The translations under genes and the position numbers were made by a program. Of a stretch of DNA of 64,000 nucleotides, positions 12,501-24,130 are shown piece by piece. This DNA is from Nautilus pompilius (Eukaryota > Mollusca > Cephalopoda > Nautilida > Nautilidae): positions 434,001 to 498,000 of the forward strand of contig JACATO010000048.1 of the NCBI GenBank assembly GCA_018389105.1. The letters run 5' to 3'. The stretch's first letter is position 1, and each line of letters starts with the position of its first letter. The notes beneath the pieces were generated by a model. That model saw only the letters and a program-made list of their open reading frames with translations, made no database searches and was not told the origin of the DNA.

Positions 12501-14107
12501 CTCAGCTTATTCACAGATCTCAGGATTTTTATTTTTCCATCTTTTCATCCATGATTTTGTATTTCATTTGCACTAAAAAATAAGAATCTTATAGCCTTTA
12601 AACTACTCAGGCAAGTAACCATATAAAGAAGTCTGCACACAGAGGACTTAAATGTGTTCCAAACATTAAATTAAAAAGCAACAAAAACAGTTTCAGAGAG
12701 AAAAACCGTCTAGACTTAGAAATTGAAGCTTGTGTAGATGACAATGTACAGTACAATCAAATACATAGCATTGGACACCAAAATCAATAACTGATTGATT
12801 AATGATGCAAAGCTAAGAGCTAATCAAGGCCATAAACTCTTACAGATGAGATGAGCCTTGACTGCTAATTGGAATGTTTTACTATCACTGTGAAAAACAA
12901 ATCTACAAGGTATTCGAATTACCAGTTTGTGTTGCTCCAACTGTGAACAATGATAAAAAATACACTGAAACAAGATCCTAAAATGCAAGTTGTTTTGGTA
13001 AATTTAATCTTAATTGTAACAACTGTCAGGGATCTCAAGCAAAAAAATGGTTAAATCCTACTGTTTCAGCTTACCCTGGCATATCTATTTTCTAATTAAT
13101 ATTTAGTTTAATCTGCTGGTTTTATAAAATTTACGGGATGTGCAGATATGAGGCTAAGACAACATCGTTAAACTTTGAGACAAAACAGTAGCCAGGACAG
13201 GAAAATATCATTGCAAGTGCATTAGTTCTCTTTCCCAGGATTGTTAATTGGCCTGTCCTCCACCTTTGACAATATTGGAAATCAATTCAATCTTTCTGTC
13301 ACTGTCATTGAAACCGGTTCTCAGAAGAAAGCATATTAATGTGCATAAATGTTGATGTTTACTTGAATACTTTTGTAGATGTATTATTATTTTTTTTCTT
13401 TTTTACTGGAATATGCTGGCTCATCAGCATCTCAGATAGTCATTACGATGGTAATTTCTATAACTCCATGTAAAGTGATCTTCCCAAACTCAGTCCAGTC
13501 CCTTGGCTCAAACATCACCTGATCTTGGCACTGCTTCAGAGATCTAGTATAACCTCCCTAATGCCAAAAACTACCTTGAATTACTCTTGCTTTGTAACAA
13601 AATGCCCATAAACTGCTGCTGCTGACTCTTCACAATCAAAGTTCTCTCATGTTTTTAGTGAGACTTCAGATGCATAATAAAATGTATTATTTCAGACAGT
13701 TTGAATATTCTTTGTTACTAATAATCTTCAGCCATCCACAATTATTCTTGTGTACTTTAATCAGGTATTTGCAAAAATACATCAAGAGCTGATAATTTCA
13801 GAAAGCATACTATGTATCCTGACCATTTTTGAGAACGATATGTACGTGCCTTATTATCATCATCAGTATCATTACTAGAAGTAACCTTATTAAGAATACA
13901 ATAATAGTTATAATTGCAATCATTGGATAGAACAACAAACAATAAACCTATGTGCAGATGTTGTATATAAAGACAACTATTGTATTCAGTTTAAAGAATA
14001 AATAAATAAACAATTTCTGCAATAATTTGAACCATTTTCTAACACTTGCATCAACATAACTTACATTTTTCAAACGGTAAATATAAAATCATGAAAAAGA
14101 GCAAAAG
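9581..14107. other. Repeat-poor AT-rich stretch, no gene recognised
   Basis: No transposase or SINE match is visible. The most complex, least A/T-monotonous part is about 12700-13350, listed as a finding. A short inverted pair, CACCATCATCAGGAT near 10795 and ATCCTGATGATGG near 10895, is the only other structure I noticed. Confidence 0.45.
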
Positions 14108-14158
<51 letters not shown>

Positions 14159-14182
14159 TAATAATAATAATAATAATAATAA
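14108..14182. repeat. AAT trinucleotide microsatellite
   Basis: A run of about 24 ATA/AAT units has one interruption near 14156. Read on the minus strand it creates an artificial Ile/Leu-rich open frame. Confidence 0.95.
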
Positions 14183-17159
14183 GTGGAAAATTATTCAAAC
14201 AGCAAATTTTAAAAAAATAGTAAGTATTGTTATCAGGGAAAAAGTAAATATTAAAATATAGCTTCAGAGTAAGATTTGGAAATATCGTTAACAAAAAAAT
14301 CATAACATATATTCCAGTTGCTAATCCAACTAATAGGATGCAATCACACACAGAATAAATATTAAAATGAAGAAAATCTGCTCTCGTTATATAAGTTGTC
14401 TGCATTTTGATTAAGCTGTGCAAGCATTGAGTACTTAATTAAGAAAAGATGTAGAATTATTAGAGTTTGCATAGATTCACTTGAATGTATAACATCTTTA
14501 AAAGGAGACATGACAGGTTTTAATATAATGTTCTGAATGTGTGTGTGTGTGAACACCATATTTTAAGGAGTTTTCTAGCACCTAGTAATATATGGTGGGA
14601 GACAGTTATGGACTTTCAGGGAATTCATCACAGCTAGATATTTAGAAAAAACTTTTCAGTACTAAAATAATGAATGAGAGAAATAAGAAACTGAAAAAAA
14701 TGGGGTTGTTGCTAGTGATATCATAAATCAATTTTAAAAGCATATTAGTAGACACTTTACATGTGTAAGCCATAATGGATTTCCGTCTCCTTGTAAATAA
14801 ACTAGACTAAACAATGAGACGTAAACAAAATACAAGCTTATTCGGCACGAAGTAATTATTTTTAAAATTATAAAAGCAATTTTTTTAACAAAGGCTAATT
14901 TTATTTTAAATTTCATACTAATTTATTTCAAATAAATATAAATTTCTCAATAAAGAATATGCAACAAAAAATTCACTCAATAGCTTTTTTTCCATGAATG
15001 AAGTAATGTTTCAAGTTTTTTTTAACAGCACAGTCATTCCACATGATGCACACAATAACAAATATTATAATTTACAGTGTTGCCTGGATACACAAAAATC
15101 ATTAATTTTTTAGTTCTTAAAGCAAAAAATAGCTTATGCGTAACAGCTATGGATAAAAGACTAATCACAAGACTGCTAAACACCTACTGCTACATGTCTG
15201 CTAGCCACAATTGCAGATTTGATCTCTTGAAAATGAACACTGCATGGTCAGAATATTCAGATGTTTAAATTATGTTTATTCTTCGCCATTTTTGTATCTT
15301 GTTGCTCTTATTATTAATAGTAATCTATGCATTATTAGCAAATACAAAACATTTTTTTTTGGACAGAATAAACAACTTTGCAGCAGCAATGTTGAACTAC
15401 CAGAGGTCATACATGTGTGTAGTCCCTAAAAGATTAATTTTTGTAACCCTCTGTGTACTACTGTATTAGTTTTTATCTTATTTATACCACCTGGGACACA
15501 TTACAGCCAACCAAGAAGTGATAGTTAGTGTTTGTGTTGGATGATGTATAGTTAGTTAACACACTGTTGGAATGATATAAATTTGTTGTTATGCAGGTGA
15601 TAAAGAGAGAAATAAGAATGCATAGGAACACAAATTATAATATCAGTGTCCATATTTGCCAAGTTTATTATATGACCTAAGCAATGTCACATTTTAATGT
15701 AGCTTTTTAAGGAAACAATCATCTCTAATTATAGCTCAGCTTCAAGTAAATTACTGAGAGTTAATTTGAATTAAAGATGCTCCTTTTTTTTTCATCTCAT
15801 TTTATTTTCTGTTGATGACACCCTGTAAATTAAGTGACACAAGATCAAAGAAGCCCAGCTATCAACTTTTCAGCTTTTTTAATCATTGATAATTTTTAAA
15901 AGCAACATATATGCTAAAAATTTGTTAAACATTGAATCATGTAGCCAATTTTGTCTATGTAGAAAAAGAAAGTTGTGCTAACATTAAAATTCGTTTAATC
16001 ACACAATTCATTACATCTCTACTACCAACTCTTAAAAACCGCAGACATGCTTAGATCACCACAAATTCTTCCTTTTCATTATAGCAACAGCTCTGACAAT
16101 TTTTTATAACTATCTCTCTTTAATTTCACAGCTAAGGCATAATGATGAAACATTGTTCACCAGAGAGCAGTAATCCTGATTTATGACTTAAGTCATACCT
16201 AATAAAGACCCATCCAATCACACCTGTATAATTCACTGATTAGAGTTAGTAACAGAAGTGAAGACACAGCATTTTATATTGGAACTTACATATGTACATT
16301 CTATGTCTAATTTTCTAATAGCAGGTCTTCATTTATAAAGTGACATCTCCAATTGGATAAATCTCCCTAAATTTGTAAATCACCAACATCCATCACCAGA
16401 ACTTTGGCAATTGCAATGTGCGCCATAATAGCAATGTGAGATATATGTAGGTGGAGTGATATTGAAGCTTTTTTGGTAATATATTGTGGTAAATCTGATA
16501 GGAAAAACGTCTTTCTTGATTCTAATTCAAGAATATCCCATAATTTACTGACTGACCATTTATACTAACTGAATAAAAGACAATTTATTTGCTACTTTGT
16601 CTGTACTCTTTCACCACATTCACATCAGGTTATGGATACCATGCAAGGCAGTGTTATGCCAGAAAGAACCGATTTTTTAAAGACCCCACTGCAGCTAAGT
16701 AACATAAAAACAGAAAAGACATTTATTTTGAAATCAAATCCATCACATCATGATGTGAAGACAAAATTTGAAACACTGTAATGGTAAACTAGAATAGTTA
16801 GTATTTTGTATCACAAATAACAATAGATGGATATATAAAGGATAAGTTATTACATAGAGTGCCAATGCCATGGGTTCAAAATGAAGTTTGCACCACCATA
16901 GGTTTATTAAAAGGAAACACTTTCCACATATTTGCTGTACAAATAAATTATTACCTTTTTCACTATTAAGAAAATAATCTTCAACTGCAATGAATCAGTT
17001 CAAATTTGTAATAAATTGTAAAATACAGCTATACATACATAATGCATTGAAATTTTTTATAAATATGAAAGAACATATTAACAAGGATATGTTTGATCCA
17101 AACAGTGCATTAAAAAAATTAAAACAATTTTAAAAAATAGACAGTAATTCAGTGACATT
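14183..17159. other. AT-rich stretch, no gene seen
   Basis: Short open frames near 15077-15470 overlap one another and lack splice context. A phrase at 15444-15460 (AACCCTCTGTGTACT) resembles the end of the TTAA MITE family described at 22943, but the rest of that element is not recognisable. Confidence 0.45.
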
Positions 17160-18660
17160 TTTCACAATCTCACATAGTTCCATCTGAAAGCTGTAACTCG
17201 CTCAGATACTCTCATGAATAATAATAATGAAAATTAATGGAGCTTTATTATTGCCAAAATTTGACATGAAAAACAGGAAACTCATCAGTTATATAAATGA
17301 AAGTATGAATTTTTAAAAATCAAGGTCATTTAGATGAGGAAGTGTCCCCCCTTTTTTATCTTTTTGTGCCAGTAACGCGCAGCTAACTAGGTTAATTACA
17401 TCATAGATCATCATTTGTGTCTTTATCCGAGACATCAGACAAGGGGATGTCAGCCTACAGCATTTTCTGCAGTAATTTCCAGGCACAAAACAAGAACACT
17501 GTCTCTGTTAAATGCTTTCTTTTTCACTTACTGGCATCTTAATTATCACCTGTCATTAAAAAAACAAAAATAAAACTTCAAGCTTAGTAAGTCCCTTGCA
17601 CAAACCCTGGTTACATTTTTTCAGTGTAGGGAAATTTCATCCAAAAGTTATATCCCCATAATGACGACTTAAATTTCCAGTTAATGTAGATTTTCATGCA
17701 GTAACATTTTGCCTGCTTACCCAGTTGACGAGATTAAAAAAAAGGATTATAAACATTATTACTGTGAAATACCTAATATCAACAGCAATTTCTAGTTTTA
17801 ATAACCTGGTAGACACACACACACTAAAAAAACATATTTAGCAGTCTTGTCTTCCAAAGGATTATAAAATATGATCAAGTGAAAACATAATTCTAAGTAC
17901 AGCTATAACTAAACTGGATATCAAATAATTGCACATAGCAGACAATATTAAAGTATTTTATTTTATAGGTTTAATACTTTAATTGCAAAATTGTTAAAAA
18001 AAACATTAAAGTAAACATTCTAAATACTTATTTCTATCAGTCTACTGTAAAATACTGGAAACAAATCAAAAAACAAATATAAGTTAACCCTAACCTACAT
18101 ATAGTATTTAATAAAATTTTCCAAAATAACATTACACTGGTGTAAATTATGCATTATGATATCAAATATTTTACTACAAATTATTTTATTCACTTTTTTA
18201 ATTTAGTTATTTAACTTGTACATAAATATCATTCCTTGAAAACTAAGCATCCTGTGTTCAATTAAAGATGTGGCATTTCACAAGCTTATCATGTGATTCT
18301 CCAAGATGCCACCTGTTAAGTTACAAATAATCAATTTTAAAAAAATGTTAAGATGCCCATTAATGGATTCTCATGATAATCTTTACTCTGTAATTCAGAG
18401 CAAGTAATAAAATCAAAGTAAAAGTGCCAAGCATTAATCCATGTGCTTGCCACCTCGTGAATTATATTTTGTGGGCTGCCATTCCTTTAATCCCAAATGC
18501 TGATGAATGAGGAAGTATTAAATCAAGATTAGATTCATCCCAATTAAACAGCCTCTTTGGCTAGCCATGTTTAAAAAAATCAGTCTCGTAAAAGTCTCCA
18601 CAGCGAACAAATGCCAAGTGGCCAAGATGTCAGTTTGATCACCAACCAACGCTCAGCCAT
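17160..18660. promoter_or_regulatory. Possible conserved non-coding (enhancer-like) stretch
   Basis: This is an inference from composition only. The sequence is less repetitive and more base-balanced than its surroundings, lacks any mobile-element match, and is not open in any frame. It holds clustered homeodomain-type cores: TTAATGG near 18360, TAATCC at 18435-18440 and 18488-18493, GATTAGATTC near 18529, and several ATTA/TAAT sites. Confidence is low because such motifs are common in AT-rich DNA. Confidence 0.25.
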
Positions 18661-18678
18661 AAAAATGTTTTTCAGCAC

Positions 18679-18713
18679 AGCACACACACACACACAACAC
18701 ACACACACACAAC
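18679..18713. repeat. CA microsatellite
   Basis: A (CA)n tract with one AAC interruption. Confidence 0.9.
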
Positions 18714-19284
18714 AAATCATCCAAGAGCTATTAATTAATTTACCTACTTTTCAAAAAAATTACACAAAATTTCCATTCCAGTCATAGTCCAGAAAATGCA
18801 GCCAAACTGTTAAAATTATAAGACATTCTGTGAAATAATACATTACTGTTGCAATGCTTTTTATTTATTTTATAAAACTAGGGGGGGGGAAAGGAACAAT
18901 AAAACTATTTTTCACTTTTGTTTAAAAATAGTACAAGAAGATTTAAATAATCCACAACAGAGCAGATGTTTTACCTAACTATTTTGTTTTTGTTGTTGTT
19001 TCAACTAATGGTTAATTTAAAAAGGACAGTGACAAAATCTAATGTTAACATGGGTCTAGAATCGGCAACCTTCAAATTTTCCCAGGTAAAGACAAGTGAA
19101 TGCCGTTTTCCTTCAGTCTGTAAAGGGTTAGTTTGTTTCTGCACCATTTACAGTTGGATGGTTAGACAAAAAAGCAAAATAATAAACTTAAAATAAAAGC
19201 AAAATTAAAATAGAATTGTTTATAAAATATGAAAACTTAAAAATATATTGTAAAACCACCACAAGTAAACATATTTCAAATATC

Positions 19285-19618
19285 AGATAATTCAAGCAAG
19301 AAGTGTCCTGGTGTTCACCGTCTAACAAAGAGGGAAAGTGTTGGGTATTAAGCTTAGTGACCAGGCAAGTAGTTACCTAGGTATGGTTGGAGATTCGAAC
19401 TGTGGCCAAGCTGTGAGTCAGTCAATAGTCACCTCCTGTGGAACTTCCACCACAGGAACCCATAAACTCTTCATTTATCGATGTGGGAAGAAACCAGTAT
19501 CTAGAGGAATCCCACACAGCCAGCTGGTGAAGAAGAGTGAGAAAAATACCATGACAAGGGGGTATGCCAAACAAAGCCAGTCCTGCCCAAGATTCAGTTT
19601 TGGCAGACCCTACAAACA
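19285..19618 (-). mobile_element. SINE, near full length, reverse orientation
   Basis: Read on the minus strand it gives a head-proximal CTTTGTTTGGCATACC block, the shared body (CTTCTTCACCAGCTGG, then a TTCTTCCCACATCGAT block) and the shared tail with CCTAGGTAACTACTTG and TGGTCACTAAG. A near-consensus B-box, GTTCGAATC (minus strand, near 19390-19400), sits between body and tail. That is separate from where the tRNA head should be and suggests a composite SINE. The neighbouring copy at 45205 has the same order of blocks. Confidence 0.75.
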
Positions 19619-20650
19619 GCCTTTATATATGTAACTCTAAAGAAAAATTTGTCACAAACACTTTCATGTTTTTATAAATGAAATTTAATCCATGAAAGAA
19701 AAATCTAAGTTTGTTTTAGTAAACAAGGTGCCATGCATAAATACTAAAAGTTGTTTAATATTATACTAAAAACAAAAAAGTGTATTATTTTATCATGTTG
19801 ATATTTAAAGAATATCCCATTAACATACTACAAGTTGTGGAATATAAACAGCCTTTATTAGAAACTAAAATTTACTATACTGATCTCTCTGTGAGTGAAA
19901 GATATATATATATATATATATATGTTCAATTAATAAAATTTAAAATAAAAGCTAAAAAAAAATAAATTAACGAATAAGGAAAATCCTTAGGTTTTATTTT
20001 AGGATTTGACTGTAATCCATTACAGCCACACTGACGCTTGTGTCAATCATCCTTAGCTGACTTTAAAAGGTCTCTGTAAAATAATTTTATCTGGTATAAA
20101 TATGGACAGTCCATAATTACAGAGATTACTCTACTAAGTAGTTTTTATTCAGATAGAATGATTGCTAATAAAGGCAAGTAACATGCTCTGCAGTAAATCA
20201 CCATATTTATAAGGAATCTTAATTAAAAAAGCATTTGTTTATTATAAACATTAAAATGGATGCACATCTGTTTGTCCCCATCTCTCTTTAATATGACAGT
20301 CAATAACCCCTGACAAATAAATACTCAGTAATTGAACAGGAGCAGACGAAGCTAAGTAGTATGACATTGTGGTAATAAAAAATATACAAATTTAAACAAA
20401 ATAGACACAGTGGCATTCAAATAGTTCAAATAATTTAAAACTGCTCTGATTTCAATATGAAAATTAAGCAAATATGAAATTCTCATGATGAGGTTATTGC
20501 AAAAAATTGTACATGATGGTAAGTTAAAGCAAATCAAAGTTTAAGTGCATGTCTTTGCCCAAATAATGATTCAAGGAACAAAATATAATTATGTGACTAA
20601 GCATTGGTGCATAAGTAATAAGTCATAAAATCACAATAGTACTATAGACA
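19619..20650. other. AT-rich DNA, no gene seen
   Basis: It includes a (TA)n microsatellite at 19901-19923. The open frame that runs through it (near 19780-19965) encodes an artificial Ile-Tyr run. Confidence 0.5.
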
Positions 20651-20712
20651 TTCAAATGAAACTTGGCTGGATATCATTACAGTGATGCTATTTCAGTTGG
20701 GTTTCCTTTGAA
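20651..20712. repeat. 62-bp imperfect hairpin repeat, copy 1
   Basis: The arms TTCAAATGAAACTTGGCTG and CAGTTGGGTTTCCTTTGAA are near-perfect inverted repeats around a 24-base centre ending ATGCTATTT. The second copy, at 24923-24984, has exactly the same length. Most differences between the arms would be G:U pairs if the plus strand were transcribed. I do not recognise the family. Confidence 0.7.
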
Positions 20713-22837
20713 TAGCAGTATTTAAAAATTGTCAGAGAGAGATTACCTCAATCCTTTTATCTCTCTCCACCATGTGAGTTTTCCCTTCATTTAAAATTCT
20801 AGCAACAATGACAACAAAATTTAAAAGGCTTTAAAATATTCATTAAAAGTGTTTTATCTTTTCTTTAGATAAGACTCCAAGTTACATAGCTGCATCCAAA
20901 GTAATACTTGAATTAGCATGTACCACCCCCTTGCTCATTTATAGACAAACATTTTCTTTTTTGAAAAACTTTCATAATTATTAAAACACTGCCAGTTATT
21001 ATTCTTTAATTGTCACAGAAAACAGTTCATAATAAAAAGTTTGAATGTACAAGTTTGAAAAAAATTACTCCCTTTCTTCTCAAAATAGCAGAACATTATT
21101 TCAGTTGTAACAAGTTAACAAAGGAATTAATTTAAATCAAATGAAAAATACTGATCTTGAGAAGTGAATGAAAAAAATCAATATTTCTCATTTAAATTCA
21201 TACTTATAAATAATTCTAAAACCATTATGCAACAATCATACCATCTCAGGTGCGATAGCCTGCTAACTCACAGTAGAGACTAACTCAACACAGTAATACC
21301 ATCACAATCTGAGACAATGCTTTAGAGTCCAGCACTTTTGTGTGCACCATGACAGCTGATCAGAACCTGACACCTGCAAACCAAACACATCACCAACCTT
21401 CATAGAATCTGTTATAGAATATTCTGCAACTTTTCTGTAAGACCAAGTGCATCAGAGTTATTGATTATCACCAATCAAGCTCACCACAAATGTGTTTGAT
21501 GGGCTCAAATCTAGTGATCATGATGGTAGCACATTAATATTGGCAATATGCAGAAAATCCAAATAAAACCAAGTACATAAAAAGACATGCTGTCACAGTT
21601 TTTCATGTTTGTACCTGGTCACAAGCAGTTCTGTAACCAGGCAATTCTGTGCCCAAGGCAGAGTACTGATTTTTTTCTCCCCCCCCCAACTTAAAATTAC
21701 AATTTGAGTAAAAATCAATTTAAAAAAGTAGAATGTACAAACTACCTCTCCCACAATTGGAAAAAAAATGCCAAAAGCAATAAAAAAAAATTTGATAATG
21801 TAAACAATGATCTGGTGCATATTCTGAACTGTCCTCTTCATTGAATAAGTTACTTATCTGATACTCTCATAGATATTCTGACAAAAGTTCATGCTAGGTA
21901 ACCCATGGGACCAAATAGATTCCCATAGGTATGTTAGAATATTCACACCTTCATGGAGCAATCAGAGACCATTTGCTACAGAACTAAATGGATCTCACTG
22001 GCATATTTGAATATTCACAAAATGTCCAGAGACCTTACAGGCAAGTTAAGTAACAAAAGGGACTAAAGAAGACATGAGCACATTAGAACATCCAAGAGAT
22101 CATCAGAAAATCCACAAGAAAGGGACTAAAACAAATTTCATGAAGTTGCACTAGTTTCTGGATCCAGATTGGAATTTTCCTGGATTATGTTTGAGCACCA
22201 TATTTTAGATAAACATAGACTTTAAGTAAATTTTTAACCTAAAATTTTGAATAGAAGAGACCAGGTGTGATACTGTTGTTAATGTAGTCTAACAGAAAGA
22301 GAGTACAGGTGGTTAACCATCTAAGGATCACTTAAATTAATAAAATGCACCTATCTGCATATTGCTCTATGTTTAATGAACTTTAATCTGTTTCCATGAT
22401 GTTATCTAAATATTGGCAGCCATGGTCAATCAAGATGTAGCCTAGTCTTAATGACTGGCAAGGCCCTCCACCCAGTAGTTTGTGCAGTAAGGAGAGGAAT
22501 TTCAGCACAATGGGATACTAAATATATATACATATATATAGTTTCCAGCTTTTCCTCACAGATGTTGGGGAAGTTTGTCAGTTACTTGGTTAAAATTAGC
22601 ATGAGTACTAAGAAAGCTTCTGAGTGAGGCCCCTCTGCTCTAAGAGATTGCCTTAAACCATTGCCAAACCAATCAGTTTAAAAGATTTCAGTAAATAGTT
22701 AATAAATTCTCAGGATCTTTTTGCCCCCTCTCTCCCGGTCAGCTATGTACATAAATCCAAGTCAATGAAAAATTTTGTATGAACTACCATAGTTCTTTTA
22801 TTTTATTTAATTTGTATTTTTTGTGTATACATGTTGT
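20713..22837. other. AT-rich DNA, no confident gene
   Basis: At 21230-21520 the minus strand gives a phrase (SLDLSPSNTF) faintly like the SPDLSPIE box of Tc1 transposases, but too little else matches to call it. There are homopolymers near 21673-21690 and a TA tract near 22530. Confidence 0.4.
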
Positions 22838-22889
22838 ATGTGTGTACATGTTGTGTGTGTGTGTGTGTGTGTACATGTGTGCGTGTGAC
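22838..22889. repeat. TG-rich microsatellite
   Basis: A (TG)n tract interrupted by TACATG. It lies at the outer edge of the left arm of an inverted repeat, where the right arm has related CACATATACACAGCACA sequence near 24150. Confidence 0.85.
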
Positions 22890-22942
22890 GTCAGTTTTGC
22901 CAAATGTAAATAGCGATACTGATGCTGGGGAGTTTTGTTTCA

Positions 22943-23185
22943 TTAACCCTTTATGTACCATGTCAGATTTTACTTTACTTACAATATTTATGTTGAACTG
23001 GCTGTATATTTATTTAGTCAACAATCTCATGTGTGGTTGGAGCCATATAGATTTTTCATTATAAGGAGTTATAATAATGAAGGTATTATGCGTCACAGCC
23101 CTATGGTTCAATCTGGTCTGAGTAATACAAATCTAAAGGATAGTGGGTGTGCAAATGCATCCCAGGTGGTATATACTGGCTTTAA
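22943..23185 (-). mobile_element. TTAA-ended MITE, copy A (piggyBac-like)
   Basis: A 243-bp element with TTAA at both ends (22943-22946 and 23182-23185). The outer sequence is TTAACCCTTTATGTACCATG at one end and, reverse-complemented, a short lead followed by TATACCACCTGGGATGC at the other. Family copies occur at 23850, 27959, 32041, 36854 and 46639. The TTAA target and CCCTTT/CCCTCT start are features of piggyBac-type elements; the assignment is inference because no transposase is present. Confidence 0.7.
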
Positions 23186-23849
23186 CATTCCATATATTTG
23201 GTACATATCTTTCAGTATTTTAACTTGTTATACTGGTTGTAAAACATTCTTCCAAAACCATAACACTTTCTATGGGTCAAAAGATTGTTGTGTACCAGCA
23301 AAGAGACTCACATACCAGTATCAACCATACAAATAATTCTTGCTTATCTAATAAGATATCTGACAATAGCTCATGTTTACTCTCTTTTGTTAAGGTGCCA
23401 GTTTTTAACCAATCCAACAATTGCTAAGCCATATATAGCAGTTTAGGGCCTGTAACATCATATGCAGTTAACCTGATCTACAAGTCATCCCATCTAGCAG
23501 CATCTCACTTGTGTTCTCATCAATAGCCTCATTATTTTGACAACATTATAAGAATTCAAATGCAACCATAAACATATCTGGAAAACTGATATTTTGCATG
23601 GACGATGATATGAATAAATGACTACCCATGCAACAAATGATGTGATTAGTGATGTCAGGAAAGAGAAAGAACAAAAAGTGACTGATTAGTGTTCAGTAAA
23701 ATCATCATTGAAAATGTTATTTTAATTTCTTTTGTAGAGTACATCAGTTATACAGTAAGACTATAAAAAAGATTTGGCAACAAAGCATTACATTTATGAT
23801 AACCTTCAAATTAAAATACTAGGCAATATAATACTGAAAATAAGGAATA

Positions 23850-24062
23850 TTAAGGAGTATGTCACCTTGGATACATTTGTACTCTCACTACCCTTGTATT
23901 ACTCAGCAGAGACTGTGACATATGATACCTTCTTCATTAATATAACCATTTTAATGACAAATTTGCATGGTTCCAACTCCACATGAGTTTGTTGACTAAA
24001 TATATAGCCAGTTCAACACAAATACTAAAAGGTCAAATTTGACAGAGTATACAAAGGGTTAA
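23850..24062 (+). mobile_element. TTAA-ended MITE, copy B
   Basis: A 213-bp copy with TTAA at 23850-23853 and 24059-24062. It reads from AGGAGTATGTCACCTTGG to GAGTATACAAAGGGTTAA and is the inverted partner of the copy at 22943. Internal blocks such as TATTACTCAGCAGAG and CAGTTCAACACAAATACTA are shared with copies at 27959 and 46639. Confidence 0.7.
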
Positions 24063-24130
24063 TGAAACAAAACTTCCAAGCATCAGTATCACAATTTAGG
24101 TTTGGCAAAATGAACATACTGAATTTAATC

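Larger units (their letters stand above)
22880..24130. repeat. Inverted repeat with two MITE copies as arms
   Basis: Left arm 22880-23240 and right arm about 23800-24130 are imperfect reverse complements. They include not only MITE copies A and B but also flanking unique-looking DNA: AGTTTTGTTTCATTAACCC on the left matches the reverse complement of GGGTTAATGAAACAAAACTT on the right, and GATACTGATGCT matches AGCATCAGTATC. The shared flanks show that one insertion event was followed by inverted duplication of a larger segment, and not that two independent insertions occurred. The spacer, about 560 bp, has no recognisable content. Confidence 0.7.

Noticed and set aside
14070-14423. 117-codon minus-strand open frame with long Ile and Leu runs
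   Set aside because: The runs are translation of the AAT microsatellite at 14108-14182; the frame is open only because the repeat has no stop on that strand.
15442-15500. TTAA MITE-like end (AACCCTCTGTGTACT)
   Set aside because: Only the terminal phrase matches; no interior blocks or second end could be found.
21230-21520. Possible fourth Tc1 remnant on the minus strand
   Set aside because: Only a short phrase (SLDLSPSNTF) resembles the SPDLSPIE box; no second catalytic block or ends were found.
22831-23336. 77- and 127-codon plus-strand open frames
   Set aside because: They run through the TG microsatellite and MITE copy A and have no protein resemblance.
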